Shown: positions 51,342 through 63,002, numbered from the stretch's first letter. The stretch: 64,000 bases of DNA from Haemaphysalis longicornis (GCA_013339765.2 JABSTR010001672.1:1-64000); one strand, 5' to 3'. Program-made: numbers and translations. Notes: generated by a model not told the origin, from the sequence alone.

Positions 51342-52014
51342 CATGAAACAGAGATCTAAGGCTTTCGCGTAGAAAACACCGCTAATTCCACGTTTGAAAG
51401 AACCGGTAATGACGCAGAGTGAGACGACGGGCGTTGTCATAGCAGACGCAAATGCACACGAACGACCCTTCACAATCCTCAGCTCAGTATACTCGGATCC
51501 AACTTGGTACCTCTGCATCCTAAGTGAGGAGCGGGACGAATAGCCGCTTCTCTCTTAGAGGAGCGGAATCCTCTTCCCAGTGGCAGGTAGCATCATCTAC
51601 GCTGCTCACCCCGTCTCGACTCTCCAAGCGACCACCTCAACGCTTGTGGATCGCGTCGTCCCGCCCCAGCCCCGGTAAGCCATGGACGCACGCCATTCCC
51701 CAGCCCCGCGTGTGTCCCCAGCTTATGATCTGCCGAGACCAACCCAGCCCAGTTCTTCGGAGTGTCTCCAAGGGCCTCCGGTACTGCTCCGTTGCATGGG
51801 CGGGTATGCTGTTCCAAGGCGCTGTTCACCGAGCTCATCTTCGCCACCTGTGGCGGAAAGGACTACTCTGTTGTTTATTGCCGTCTCATCTTTTAGTCGT
51901 CACTGCACTCGTTAGCCCACTGCGGTTTCGACGTATGTCTTTAAAGGGCGCTCTACTGCAGCAACTGCAGTTATGCTGCGGGTAATATAGCGAAACGTGG
52001 CGATAACACAAGCG
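51342..52014. other. No recognisable gene
   Basis: A 153-codon frame (51524-51985, +) has no motif and is overlapped by minus-strand frames. Nothing assignable. Confidence 0.4.
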
Positions 52015-52317
52015 AAACGCGACAACACAAGCATGGTTGATGATGATGGTGATTGCTATTGGTCCCCCTTTGTAGCGGGGTGATGACGTGTCATCTTACG
52101 AAAAAGGACTAATATACCTGTTTTCCACTCTTGGTTCAATACTAGCGCTGCTTAGGGCAGGCACAAAAAACTTATTAGACACAAAATATATTTTTTTTCC
52201 TGTTACAGGTGGTAGCTGCCCTAGGCAATATTCCTCTCTCTGCTTTTTGTCCACCAGCAATCTAATCTTCTTTTCGTCGCTTCGACAGCCTTGAAGTTAA
52301 CCTCCTCTGTGCTACCC
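52015..52317 (-). repeat. 3' fragment of LINE C, interrupted by a MITE
   Basis: 52215-52317 matches 44071-44166 (GGCAATATTCCTCTCTCTGC, TTTTTGTCCACCAGCAATCT, CTTCGACAGCCTTGAAGTTA, CCTCTGTGCTACCC). The match stops at TTAA (52318-52321), where the MITE begins. DNA from 52015 to 52214, including TTGATGATGATGG and CCCCCTTTTGTAGCGGGGTG, is probably the 3' UTR of the same LINE but has no second copy here to confirm that. Confidence 0.65.
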
Positions 52318-52321
52318 TTAA

Positions 52322-52827
52322 AGGAGCCATGAAGACAAAATACAAGTTGGGTTTATTAGAAAGACTGCTTAGTCCCGATAACAATGATACAAATATCATC
52401 TCATTCTTCGAACAAATAACGGAGATATTAAAGAAAACGTGTAAAGCAGTCTCGACCCCCTAGCAAATTTCCCGTTTTCTGTGACGTCACGGAACCTTGT
52501 TTGTGCGATTGGCGGCCGCCTAACTGACCTGTCGCGACGACACATGACTGGACGTCTGTAATGGGGCATCTAGTTCCATTTGACCGCATCACTTGAATGC
52601 TAACGTGCAGTTAACGCACAGAAAATTATGTTTTATTGTTGGCCCGTATGACGTCATTCTTGCTCATAACACGTCACTGTGGCGCAAAATTTGAAAGTTT
52701 TTAAATACTTCTCGCTTTTTTTTTTTTCGTTAAAAAAAACATTTTGTGGCTGTAATGGAGCTGAGTGAGATACTGAATCCTAGCTCTTTCAAATTACACT
52801 AAGTTGTATTTTCTCTTCATGGCTCCT
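52322..52827 (+). mobile_element. 506-bp TTAA-flanked MITE (AGGAGCCATGAAGA family), copy 1
   Basis: Left TTAA (52318-52321), then AGGAGCCATGAAGACAAAAT; right end ...TTTTCTCTTCATGGCTCCT, then TTAC. Terminal inverted repeats run about 24 bp (AGGAGCCATGAAGA.AAAATACAA). It is very similar, about 96% in the parts I compared by eye, to the reverse complement of 58258-58765. No transposase frame. Ends fit TTAAAGGRR. Its left flank is LINE C and its right flank a SINE. Confidence 0.92.
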
Positions 52828-52830
52828 TTA

Positions 52831-52967
52831 CGTGCGCCGAAATCTCGCACACACGGGCGCTTTTGCTTTTCGCCTCCATCAGAAAAGCGGCCGCCGCGGC
52901 CGGCAATCGAACCCGCGACCTCGTGCTCAGTAGCGCAACGCCTTAGCCACTGAACCACCACGGCGGG
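52831..52967 (-). mobile_element. SINE fragment joined to the MITE
   Basis: On the minus strand the head CCCGCCGTGGTGGTTCAGTG, the A box, B box (GGTTCGATTGCC) and the body are present up to GATTTCGGCGCACG. The copy then stops at the position of the SINE's own TTAA, where the MITE begins. The 3' half and tail are missing. Confidence 0.88.
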
Positions 52968-53914
52968 TCGCGATTTCTTTCCATGCAAGTCAATTTGTCA
53001 TGTGGCTTTATTACAGTAACAAAGCTTTCAAATGCGCCTTTCCAAATATACCACATGCGGGTCGTTATTTGATCTGCACAATCCATATCCTTTGATTTCG
53101 TGCGTTCTGGTTCATAGTTTCGTGCTCACGTTTAATTTCCCATGACTATACAGCCTCTATTGGCGCGGTAGGGAACGTAGAATTTCCGCATGTATCGCAG
53201 ACGTTCTCGCGACGATTTCGCTTCCTTCGCGATCATTCTGGAACGCTTCGAAAAAGTATCGCATTTCTATTGTCCCAAATCCTCTCCGCTTACCATGTGG
53301 ATTCTCTCAAGAGTTCGAAATATCCAAGACTACGTTTATTATTTTTTTCGTAGAAATCTCAACTGGAAACGTCATTGCCTCTATAGCTATCGATATTATA
53401 TATCATAAGAGGCGGAGTGCTGGTTTAACCCCGCGGTCAGCAATTAACCCAGATTGCTTTAGTAAAGCATATTTGTTGCAAACTCTCTCCCCCCCCCCCG
53501 AGAAAAATCCAGCCCACATACACAGATTCCGGTTAGCCATAACAGCGGTTCCACGGTCCCACGCCATTCTGAGCAACCCGAGATCGCGTAGAATGCGGCG
53601 CGAGGAGGCACTAAAGACAGGTAGCGGTGACGGCCAATGTCTCTGTTCGTAAGCGGGAGCAAAGATTGAGCCGAAACAACACTCGGCCCAGCAGACGATT
53701 GTTCGGAGAACGGCCCGTCTTTGTTTCGCCTGATCCGTGTCCTCTTTGTCTCCGCCAGTTCCCGTTCTACGGCGGCCCATTCGCTCTAAACGATTCGGCG
53801 TGCGCCGGCTCGGGTCGGGGTAGTATAATGTGTTTCGGATGGACTTATTTCTTCCCCGGCCCGTTGAAGCCCTCTGATTTACCTGAAACTGGGAATAAGG
53901 AAAGCTTCCGTATG
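52968..53914. other. No recognisable gene
   Basis: Neutral DNA with a C10 run near 53490. Frames of 125 and 177 codons on opposite strands lack motifs. Confidence 0.4.
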
Positions 53915-53973
<59 letters not shown>

Positions 53974-53975
53974 TA

Positions 53976-54021
<46 letters not shown>

Positions 54022-54024
54022 TCC
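53915..54024. repeat. (CTTT)n microsatellite, about 110 bp
   Basis: Tetranucleotide repeat interrupted once by ATCTCTCTCTTT at about 53973. The Phe/Leu/Ser frame is translated repeat. Confidence 0.95.
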
Positions 54025-54122
54025 ATTTCTCCTTTTCCTTTCTTTTCTTCTAGATTTCTTTTTGCTTCTCGCCGGTTTCATTTTTTTTTTCCTCTTCATT
54101 TCTCTTCCTTTCCTTCTTGACT

Positions 54123-54395
54123 TCCTTCATTCTCACCCGCCGCGGTGGCTCAGTGGCTAAGGCGTTGTGCTGCTGAGCACGAGGTCGCGGGTTCGATTCC
54201 CGGCCGCGGGCGGCCGCTTTTCTGATGGAGGCGGAAAAAGCAAAAGCGCCCGTGTGTACGAGATTTCGGCGCATGTTAAGATCCCCAGATGGTCAAAATT
54301 AATCCGGAGCCCTCCACTACGGCGCGCCTCATCGCCTGCGTTCCGTCGGCGCGTTAAACCCTACAATCAATCAATCAATCAAATCCTTCATTCTC
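54123..54395 (+). mobile_element. Full-length tRNA-derived SINE with perfect 12-bp target duplication
   Basis: TCCTTCATTCTC at 54123-54134 and 54384-54395 flanks the element (54135-54383). Head: CCGCCGCGGTGGCTCAGTGG (A box) and GGTTCGATTCCCGGCCGCGG (B box). The acceptor-like GCCGCGG pairs with CCGCGGC. Body: GCTTTTCTGATGGAGGCGGA, GTGTGTACGAGATTTCGGC, TTAAGATCCCCAGATGGTC, AATTAATCCGGAGCCCTCCA, CGGCGCGTTAAACCC. Tail: (CAAT)n. This is the reference copy. It resembles tick tRNA-derived SINEs such as Ruka (recollection). Pol III transcription and LINE-driven insertion are inferred. Confidence 0.95.
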
Positions 54396-54476
54396 TCTTT
54401 ATATTTCTTTACATTCTTTTCGTTTCCTCTGTCACATGAAGCAGCGAGCGCCTGCAAAGAACACCGTCCCCAGGAA

Positions 54477-54570
54477 GGAGAGAGAGAGAGCAACTTTATT
54501 GTGTGCCCGGGAGCTACTGAAGAAGTGGTCGTGGGAATCTGGAAATTGTTAGATTGCGTTGGACCGACGT
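54477..54570 (-). repeat. Likely LINE 3' end, minus strand
   Basis: On the minus strand CGGGCACACAATAAAGTTGC is followed by (CT)n, the same AATAAAG-GTT/TTG-CT layout as 50804-50828. TTTATT lies at 54495-54500. The 5' limit is unknown. Confidence 0.5.
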
Positions 54571-54902
54571 AACATGCACGGCAACCCCCGACACACTACC
54601 ATGTGTGCGGTCCTGTTCCGTAGATCCGAAGATATCACCGTAATGGAACTAGAATAAGCTGCCCGTTACACTTAGCAATTGATGTTGCTAGTCAATTTCC
54701 CGGTTCGTAATTTTTTTTTCAGAACCCCACGTGCGACGTCACGATGCCAATTTTGCTCCATTTTGTGGCAAAGGGTTAAATGCATATTTTTATTTAAAAG
54801 CACTGTGAGACGCGGTCAATTAAATGCGCTTATGTCTCCATCAATGTGCCAAATGTAACCTGCGATCTAGGCTATGGTGGCATACGTATGCAATGGCGAG
54901 GT

Positions 54903-54928
54903 GACAACCACGAGCGCTCGTGGTTGTC
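54903..54928. repeat. Perfect 26-bp palindrome without loop
   Basis: GACAACCACGAGC directly followed by its reverse complement GCTCGTGGTTGTC. Pairing continues imperfectly outward (GGT/GCC). Not next to a gene. Confidence 0.95.
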
Positions 54929-56403
54929 GCCTTCTTCTTCTTGTGTTTTGTCTGTGTTGTGCTGTTCCCCTCTTTGTAAGGCATACGTATGAAAGTCACT
55001 GCCAGAGGGGATAGTTTGGAAGTGTTTCACCTACTTAATTCTTCGTCAAGCTCGCTGCAATGAAAGGCCCATAGATGGCGCTAGTAGTTCTCGTAGCACG
55101 AAAAACCCTAACAGAACAAAAGCACGGCTGAAAAATGTAACATCTCAAAACACCGGGTTATTAGGCAATGCTGTGCGTTAAAAGAAGAACATTGGCGCTC
55201 AACGCAGCCACTACTGCCACGTACTACTACACGCAGATGCATTTTCCTGTAAAATGTTTTGTTAAAACTTGAGACTAAAATAAGGCTAAGCTAAGGCTAA
55301 AGAAGGCTGAGACCTGGCTAAGCTCACCTTCCCCCGGGCGAACGGGACCACGTAAACAGCTTGGGGAGCGCACCGACTGTTCAGCCGCCAGTCACGGGCA
55401 GTCTAAGGTATGCAAAGAGCGTATACGCGTGCAACTTCTCAATACCACTAAGAACCGCCGCACCACAACGCATAGGCTGCCTCAGCTGCTTGAGATCCGA
55501 CGTGACCCGAAGACGGAGTTTCTGGCACCTGAGAATCTACGTTTCCGAGAACTCTTTATTACACTCCACGCAACCGAACAACAAGGCCTAATTTGAACCC
55601 CACGGCTGCAAAGTTGACCCACCTCCACGATTTCCCGCGAGCCATTTGTGACGACCCTCCTTTCGTCTTCGCTTTGACAGAGCTCCATTGTTCTAAGGCT
55701 GCGCCTGCAGCGTCACTGGAAGCGCATGTAGCTTTACGGAACAAGGTGCGTCATTCATGGAGGAATCGCGTAGAAGTAAGAACATTGCCCGCGACGATCA
55801 CGACGACGACACGCGTACTCACTGCTGCGTGTTACACAAGCCGTGTAATGACTCTCAAAAACCGCGCACGCGCTCCAGCCCGGAGGTCTCTCGCTATAAA
55901 TACCGACGCGATCGCGTAACCCGCCAGTACGCGGCGTATACGAGGCAGCGAGTGAGTACCTCCGAAACGAAGCTCAACGTGCGACTTCCGGAGCATGCCC
56001 TTCTGGAATTTCTGCTCCGAATCGTACTGTTCGGCGCTGACGCCGTAGCATACGCTGCGCTGCACTTTGCGCTGTCCCGTTTTTAGGTTCGCTAGATCCT
56101 CTTTGATGATCGTCCACAGCCTACATACTGAAGGGGAGCTCGAGCTATATGGAGGTTATCTACGAGGAGTTGAGTGTTGGTCTAAGCGCGATCTGCGTGG
56201 TACAAGAGGGAAAAAAAGACCAGGCCGGGGCTGTCCGCATCAATTCGTTATCATTATCATCATTAGCATATTTACGTCCCCTGCAAATCATACACTTCCA
56301 GCCACTCCAATGCACTGCGCTATCCTAATCCATGCTTCGCCCCCCAATTTTCTCCCCTAATACCTCCATTGCGTTATCAGCTTTCCACTGCTTCTGGTAG
56401 ACA

Positions 56404-56462
56404 CCGTTACTTGCCTGCGTTACTTGCCTGCGTTACTTGCCTGCGTTACTGTGTTACTTGCC
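56404..56462. repeat. 13-bp tandem repeat, about 4 copies
   Basis: Repeats of GTTACTTGCCTGC, the last ones degenerate. There are no unique spacers, so not CRISPR. Confidence 0.9.
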
Positions 56463-56671
56463 GTCCGCGGTAGACCGCCTTGCATGCTAGATCTGCGTTC
56501 ACTCCTCGATATTACAATTAGCACACATCACACACTCCTCCATTCGCTCCTGGCGTTCGTGAGGAACGTCAGAATATCATGCAGTTGTCCCTGTCGTGGA
56601 AACGGATCCCGACTCCCGCTCCACGTTCCGCATGTCCCTCGTGAGGAGAGGGGGGTAACGGTCCCGCTGCT

Positions 56672-56691
56672 CCCCCCCCCCCCCCCCCCCC
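56672..56691. repeat. Poly-C run, 20 bases
   Basis: C20 in a GC-rich neighbourhood. Confidence 0.95.
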
Positions 56692-58104
56692 ACCTGCCCA
56701 GCGTCTCCTCGATCGATGAGATTCAATCTTGTAGAAAGTCATATCTCTCATCAATCACTAATCACTTCACATCTTAGTCGAAAACACCCATTCACCGTAA
56801 TAGGCAACGATGATGATGATGATGCTTGCACTTCGGTATACCCTCGACACCAGCATCTTGTGAGAAGTTATCTCGGCCATCGATCCGCTTCACATCTTAG
56901 CTGACTACTGTCATTTACCATACGAGTAGAAGATGACGATGATGATGGTGATGATTTTTATGCGGGTGATGATGCTGACAACGCTCTTGCGTAGCGAATC
57001 GAAGTACGTACGAGCGGACAAGATTTTGCCAAGAGCCACAAATCGTGCCCTGCAATACAAAACAAAAGCCAACTTCGTTGATGGTTCTTGTGACGCGGTG
57101 CATACGGGCATTTCTCCTCTTCCTCCTTCATCCCTCTCACCCCCAGGTCGCTCCTCCTCCTCTTGGGCCTCCCCCCCTCTTAATAGTGCGCGCGCGGTGA
57201 CTTGGCGCCGAGTGAGTGCGCCGGCCTTCCGGCACGCCTTAATTGCCGGCGTCATTTTCGCGTCGCGGGTCGATTACCTGCGCGGCCCCTGCACAGCCAC
57301 CGCCGGGTTTTCCTTTGTGTCCTTCGACGACACGCCGGGCTGTGCAAAAGGCATTAGTGCGCGAGCGGGCTGACCCCCCCGCGCACACAAAAGTGTACAT
57401 TACGCAACAACAACAACGCGGCCCTCCTGTACGGGACGTCATCGAGATGGGAGGCCGCTCAGAGCACTCGCCCGGGGCTCATGCGGGATGATCACTGGGC
57501 GTCTTACGTACGCCACAACACGAAAAACAACGACGTAAAGCGCGAAACAATTCGGAATGGATGTTAGCCACGTTAGACAAGGTGTATACTCTAATTAGGG
57601 GACGCCGCACTGCATTTTGACCACTGCGTTTCTACAGTGCGCGAGACGGAGAGAAAGAAAACGAACAAGGAACAAATGAAATGGCTCGTCGTGCGCCGAA
57701 GAACAGGTCCCGAAACAGAAATCAAGGTAGAGAAGCGCATGAATGTGTCCGGGGCAATTTTTCGTTTCCGGCGTTACTGCTAAATGCGTTTGCGTAGCAC
57801 GCCTATTGTGTGCGTCGAAATTGACCACATTTCGTTAGGAGTTATCTCCGTTCCTTCCGGAATAGGTAACCGTCCTTTCAAGCAGGCGCATTTACTTTTA
57901 TCGTCGGAACATTTCGTCCATCCGTCCCACATGTGTGTATGTACGCGTGTGCGTGTGTTCGCGCGTGTGAGTGAGTGAGTGAGTAAAGGAGGGAGGGAGT
58001 AGCCTAGGTTAAAATGAAGCGAAAAAAGAGTCGTTCGGGCCACAGAGACGACCAACAGCGCTTGTCACCATGCGTTAAATACCTTTGGCAGACAACATGC
58101 ACTG

Positions 58105-58845
58105 TAAATTGACTTACACCTTTTTTTTTGTCTATAACTCACACCCTTACACCATATCAAAAACAAAAAAAAACACCCTTTGAAAGGATGTCATTAACGA
58201 TAAAACGTCCTTAAAACGGTGTATTCTTGCGTGTTATAAACGACAAAATGTCCTTAAAGGAGCCATGAAGAGAAAATACAACTTCGTTTAGTTTGAAAGA
58301 ACGAGGATTCAGTATCTCACTCAGCTCCATTACAGCCACAAAAGTTGTTTTTTTAACGAAAAAAAACGCAAGAAATATTTAAAAACTTTCAAATTTTGCG
58401 CCACAGTGACGTGTTATGAGCGAGAATGACGTCATACGGGCCAACAATAAAACATAATTTTCAGTGCGTTAACTGCACGTTAGCATTCAAGTGATGCGGT
58501 CAAGTGGAACTAGAGGCCCCATTACAGACGTCCAGTCATGTGTCGTCGCGATAGGTCAGTTAGGCGGCCGCCAATCGCACAAACAAGGTTCCGTGATGTC
58601 ATAGAAAAGTTGCGGGAAATTGGCTAGGGGGTCGCGACTGCTTCAAACGTTTTCTTTAATATCTCCGTTATTTGTTCGAAGATTGCGATGATATTGGTAT
58701 CATTGTTATCGGGACTAAGCACTCTTTCTAATAAACCCAACTTGCATTTTGTCTTCATGGCTCCTTTAAGGGTGTTTTCCTTTTTTTTTTTTGCTTGGGG
58801 TGTAAGTTATCAACAGTGATTTGCACGCTTACGGGTGTAAACCAT
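58105..58845. repeat. ACACCC-type repeat interrupted by a MITE
   Basis: CTTACACCTTTTTTTTTGTC, CACACCCTTACACC and AACACCCTTTGAAAGGATGT on the left, and AAGGGTGTTTTCC and GGGGTGTAAGTTATCAACA on the right, resemble the element cluster at 46.7-48.2 kb. The two parts are separated exactly by the TTAA MITE at 58258-58765. A ~50-bp internal repeat (AACGATAAAACGTCCTTAAA / AAACGACAAAATGTCCTTAA) lies left of the MITE. Confidence 0.65.
58258..58765 (-). mobile_element. 508-bp TTAA-flanked MITE (AGGAGCCATGAAGA family), copy 2
   Basis: Both flanks are intact TTAA (58254-58257 and 58766-58769). Inverted ends AGGAGCCATGAAGAGAAAAT and GTCTTCATGGCTCCT. It is the reverse complement of copy 1 at 52322-52827 with few differences, so both are probably young or the family is homogeneous. 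No transposase. Confidence 0.94.
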
Positions 58846-59879
58846 TCACGGCGTGGTAGACATTCCAGGTTACCAACTGAGACACCGCGCATTTGGTTCC
58901 ATTGAAACAGAGGGCAACAATTTTCCAGCTTCGAAACTGCAGCTTCAGGAATTGCATGCGCGCGACATTGTTAAATGTTCTAATTAGAATGTAGGGCGCT
59001 AAATACTCTGTAAAATTTACTGGGATGTTTTTTTCTTCGACGAAAGCGGGAGAGGGCTGACGGGCTTTTGGTGGTTGCGGTGTGTTCGGGTGGGTGTATG
59101 GGCCACTGCACCATCCTCCAACAGCACCTCGCGCGCTTCTCAAATTTTCTCGACAGGTGCTAAGGGTTAGGCTACGCCTCCCTTCCTCGTATATCAGCCC
59201 ATACGAGCAGCATAGAACACTTGGAACACTCCTGTCGTACGATAATCCAACCGCGGTACCACGCGGATGTTTGTCTGTTCCCAGGCATGTGTTTTCTTCC
59301 GGCAACCTCTTTCCGGTGACATCAGATCAAGAAATGCGCCTCGCTTAACGAAAAATAAGCTGTTGAATCCTATCAGCAAATAAGAAAACACGACGTGATC
59401 ACAAAATAATTTTACAAAATAAGCAATCGTGGAACGTTTTTGCAACGGCTAAGACAGAAAAGGAAGAGAAAGACGTTACTTTTACGAGAATATCGGAAAG
59501 AAATGCCGGGTGGCTTACGCAGGAAAGAGGAAAGAACGTCCCCACTCTCCCCGCCGCTGTCACTTTAACAATGGCACACAGGAGCGAGACACGGCGTTCC
59601 CCATGCGTCTTAGTTGAGCAGTAACGCGCAAACTTCTATTTTCGGCTGGCGCAGACACACCCCAGGCAGGCAGAGGCAGCAGTACTCGAGGAAGAACGGA
59701 CCCAAGACCCGCGCTACCGGCGCAACAAGCACGCACGCTGAGACTTTGCGCTCGGGAGCGGCAGTACGAAATACTAATAGGCACGACGTCTCGAGCAGGG
59801 AAAGGCGGCAGAAAACAAGCACCGAGACGAGGAAAAGAAAAGAAGAAAGTGCGAAAAAAAAAAGCAAGAGAGAAAAGAA

Positions 59880-59881
<2 letters not shown>
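58846..59881. other. No recognisable gene
   Basis: Frames of up to 158 codons on both strands; those after 59560 are distorted by the poly-G tract. No motif. Confidence 0.4.

Positions 59882-59915
<34 letters not shown>
59882..59915. repeat. Poly-G run, 34 bases
   Basis: G34 following A/G-rich DNA. It can form G-quadruplexes on the + strand. Its exact length in the real genome is uncertain, because long homopolymers are hard to sequence. Confidence 0.9.
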
Positions 59916-59916
<1 letters not shown>

Positions 59917-60700
59917 AGGTGGCAAGTCGACAGAACGAGCGGCACATGTCACGCAAGCGACAGTTACACTCATCCCGTAACGCCCCGTGCTTTTTGGCGA
60001 CTCGACGACGACGACCAGACCGACTCCCACAGGGCGACACGCGGCGCAGGGGCGCTGCCGCGCACGCCGAACGGAGCGGCAGCGACGCTATTTGCACAGA
60101 GAGGTGCACCGTTGGAAACCGGAGCGGCGGTTCCGCTGTTACAATGGCCTCTCGATTAGGAAGCTCCTTTGCAGCGCAGCGTAAAACGCGACGTTCAAGA
60201 CGCTTGCTACTGAGGCTTTTGGCATTGCTCATATCAAAGACTGCTTGTGTGATCGCGTGTTTCTCATCAATCAATGACAGTGGACGTTGCAATGTCATAC
60301 AAAATCTACTCACACCGTATACAAGAAAACATCGACAAATCGTGACTACGAGTTCCTTTCGGAGTCATTTTGGGCCTTACTTTTCGTTGACATCTTTGGG
60401 AGGCCGCATTTGCTATGATTTATGTGTTACCCTAAACAGTGCGGCCGTGCTCATGTGTGCACGGAGTAATACAAAACCCCTGAAACATGTTTGATTTGAC
60501 CAGCATACACATAAAAATGTTGACAAACACGAACAATTAAGGAGCATCTTTTTATATTGTCTCCATTTAGAGCCATCCTCAGACTCAACAGGGAAGAAAA
60601 TTCTGCAGAAATTCAGATAATTATCTACTAATGCGTAGCATTCTTATGCCGCCTGCCTTGAGTGTGAGTCTTTCCCGGCCACATTTTGTTTCGTTTTTTT
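59916..60700. other. No recognisable gene
   Basis: GC-rich to about 60220, then AT-rich. The 191-codon + frame and the 179-codon - frame overlap and have no motif. Confidence 0.4.
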
Positions 60701-61024
60701 CTAAATCCTGTTCGACCAATTATCTCCAATTACGCTATTATAACTATTACACGTGAAACTTTCGCGATGCCTTGAATATTGTGGAAATGCCATGCGTTAT
60801 ACGTTCTGCTATTTTCCGTAATATTTTATTATTTTTCTTATTTTTTAGTTTGTCAAAATTTCGTGCGACCAGTTATCTCAATTTAGGTTACTAATATTTA
60901 AAATTTCGTTCAACCTATTATTTTAATTTACGCAATTATAACGATTACAGGTTAAACTTTCGCGCAATCTACATAATTGTGGAAATGCCATATCGGATAA
61001 GGTTTGGCATTTTTCCGTAATTAT
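60700..61024. repeat. AT-rich ~198-bp tandem repeat, about 1.6 copies
   Basis: TTCGACCAATTATC at 60711 and TTCAACCTATTATT at 60909; AAACTTTCGCG at 60757 and 60955; ATTGTGGAAATGCCAT at about 60778 and 60976; then ATTTTCCGTAAT in both. The period is 198 bp. A short extra TTTCGTGCGACCAGTTATCT at 60859 suggests sub-repeats. Confidence 0.85.
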
Positions 61025-61384
61025 GCCCTGACCTAGTGACCATGTGTGCGGAACTCATGCGAAAGTTAGTAAGGATCTCGCGAGTAACCTCATCATCATT
61101 CTTTAAAACAAGCATGAGTGAAAGCGATGCTTTAGGGCTGCATGTTCTGCTCTGTTTCAGAACTCCAACAAAACGGCGGCGCTATAACGACTTTTTTTCT
61201 GTATTTTTTTTTCGACGCTAAAATGTTTGTTTCCTTTCGAAAAACCTATAGTTCCGTTGCCAAGCCGAAAGATCGACTTGACGAGACGGCAGAACGCGCA
61301 AAGCGTTCGCCCGAAAGTGCGACGTCGCAACATTACCATTCGACTGAACTGCGCAGTTGTCGAGCATCCAAAAGGCTTGCGTGA
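61025..61384. other. No recognisable gene
   Basis: Short frames; nothing assignable. Confidence 0.4.
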
Positions 61385-61641
61385 ACCGCCGCGGTGGCTC
61401 AGTGGCTAAGGCGTTGTGCTGCTAAGCCCAAGGACACGGGTTCGATTCCCAGCCGCGGCGGCCGCTTTTCTGAGAGAGGCGAAAAGCGCAAACGCCCGTG
61501 TGTACGAGGTTTCGCGGCACATTAAACATCCCCAGGTGTTCGAAATTAATCCGGGGCCCTCAACTACGGCGCGCCTCATCGTCTGTGTCGTTTCGGCACG
61601 TTAAACCACACAATCAATCGATCAATCGATCAATCAATCAA
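61385..61641 (+). mobile_element. tRNA-derived SINE, full length but diverged
   Basis: Head ACCGCCGCGGTGGCTCAGTG with A box, B box GGTTCGATTCCCAGCCGCGG, body GGCGAAAAGCGCAAACGCCC, ACGAGGTTTCGCGG, TTAAACATCCCCAGGTG, CGGCACGTTAAACC, then a (CAAT/CGAT)n tail. It has a CGAT variant in the tail, and I found no clear target duplication, so it is older than the 54-kb copy. Confidence 0.92.
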
Positions 61642-63002
61642 TAAATAAAAAAAACACGCGGACACGAGAATACGCGAATTCTGAGCAAAAATCCACAAGC
61701 CTTTCAGAATTTGATGACAGCATATATTTATCCCCCACCATCCGCGTATTACATTTAAAAACTTGTTTCATTCTGTCTTATGTATCCCCGTTTTCTCTGT
61801 TTTTACAGAGCAACAAAAAGAACGCCTTCACGGCAAGAAATAATAGCAGCCTAAACGCGGGTGCTCACCGTAATTGCTTGAATGCAGGAAGCCCTATCGG
61901 CGTACTCATAAGCTATTTCGGCGTTTGCTCCTCCGCGCCGGTCGTCGTATTCACCCCGAACGGGAGGTGAATACCAATCACACTCAACATGCAGCTCTGC
62001 AAGTTACGACAGCTCACCTTATGTGAGGCGCAATGTTGAAATCACATCTTATGTCGATGGAGCGGGGTCGCAGTTCCCCATGAGAAAAAAGCAAGACGGA
62101 ACGCTTCCGTCCGCTTCTCCAAATGAATTCATACGTTTTTCAACGAAACTCCGCCTATTTCAAAATCCAAAACTATGCTTTTCAGAAGGCTGCTAACTGC
62201 TTTCTTGCCTCATTCTGCTTCTGCCATCTAAAAATGGCGCAGAAAGAAACCTTTCCACCCCAGGCTGAACGCCAGCCACTTAAAAAAGAGTGCGGAATAG
62301 CATGTTTCGAATCCCATATAGATGTTTTCCAAGAGCCTACGCTAAAAAGAGGCATAAATTTAGTAACCTCGCGCAAACCACGACTCCCGCCACGTTTTAC
62401 TCCAATCTCTTTCAACACGGGGCGGGAGCTCGTGATTCTCTCTCGCGCGCACGACGAGCTAGTATACTGCCTCGTCCTTTCTAAATCGAGACAACGTCCC
62501 CCTGAACCCTTTCCCCCGTCATTACGAAGTCGGGTGCGCATCTCTTCCCGGGGCCTCCCACGCTTTTGGCTGCCTTTCTCGTAGCTGCTATGCTCTAGCA
62601 AGCACGGAAGGAAGACTGCGGACCACCCCAAACGACACGCTCGTCGTAGCCCGCTCGCTCTCCAGCCTCACGCGGCAGCTGAGCAGGAAAGGCGGCTGTC
62701 AGAGGCAGGAGCGGCAGCTCCGAAAACGAGACGCCGAGCCGACGACGGCAGCCGCGCGCCAGAAGGGCCTCGGGAACCGCACACCCACGTGGCGTGCAGG
62801 AATGTTGCGCCTTGCGGAGGAGCCCCGCCCGCCACGGGGCACGAAACAGCCTCCCTATAGGTGAGGCATCATCCTACAAATGGGCGCAAGGCTACGTCAT
62901 AAAAGCAAGAGAAATAAATTGAGCCGCACTGATATGAACAAACCGGGTGGGGCGCACCAGCTGGAGAATATCGCTCGAACGAAAAAAAAAAAAAAAAGAC
63001 TG
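61642..63002. other. No recognisable gene
   Basis: Frames of 153 and 149 codons on opposite strands at 62123-62631 overlap almost fully and have no motif. An A15 run at 62981-62997. Confidence 0.4.

Larger units (their letters stand above)
54571..58104. other. No recognisable gene
   Basis: Frames of 60-146 codons on both strands have no motif. It contains the palindrome at 54903, a 13-bp tandem repeat at 56404, a C20 run at 56672 and GAT/CAT-rich DNA at 56808-56960 and 56255-56275. Confidence 0.45.

Noticed and set aside
53627..54160. 177-codon hydrophobic frame resembling a membrane protein
   Set aside because: Its hydrophobic part is the (CTTT)n microsatellite read as Phe-Leu-Ser.
56404..56462. 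CRISPR-like arrays (also the 60-bp repeat at 5261)
   Set aside because: There are no unique spacers of constant length, the repeats are directly tandem, and the genome is eukaryotic in character.
59560..60313. Proline-rich and glycine-rich proteins across the G34 tract
   Set aside because: The Gly/Pro blocks are the homopolymer; the remaining residues have no motif and both strands are open.
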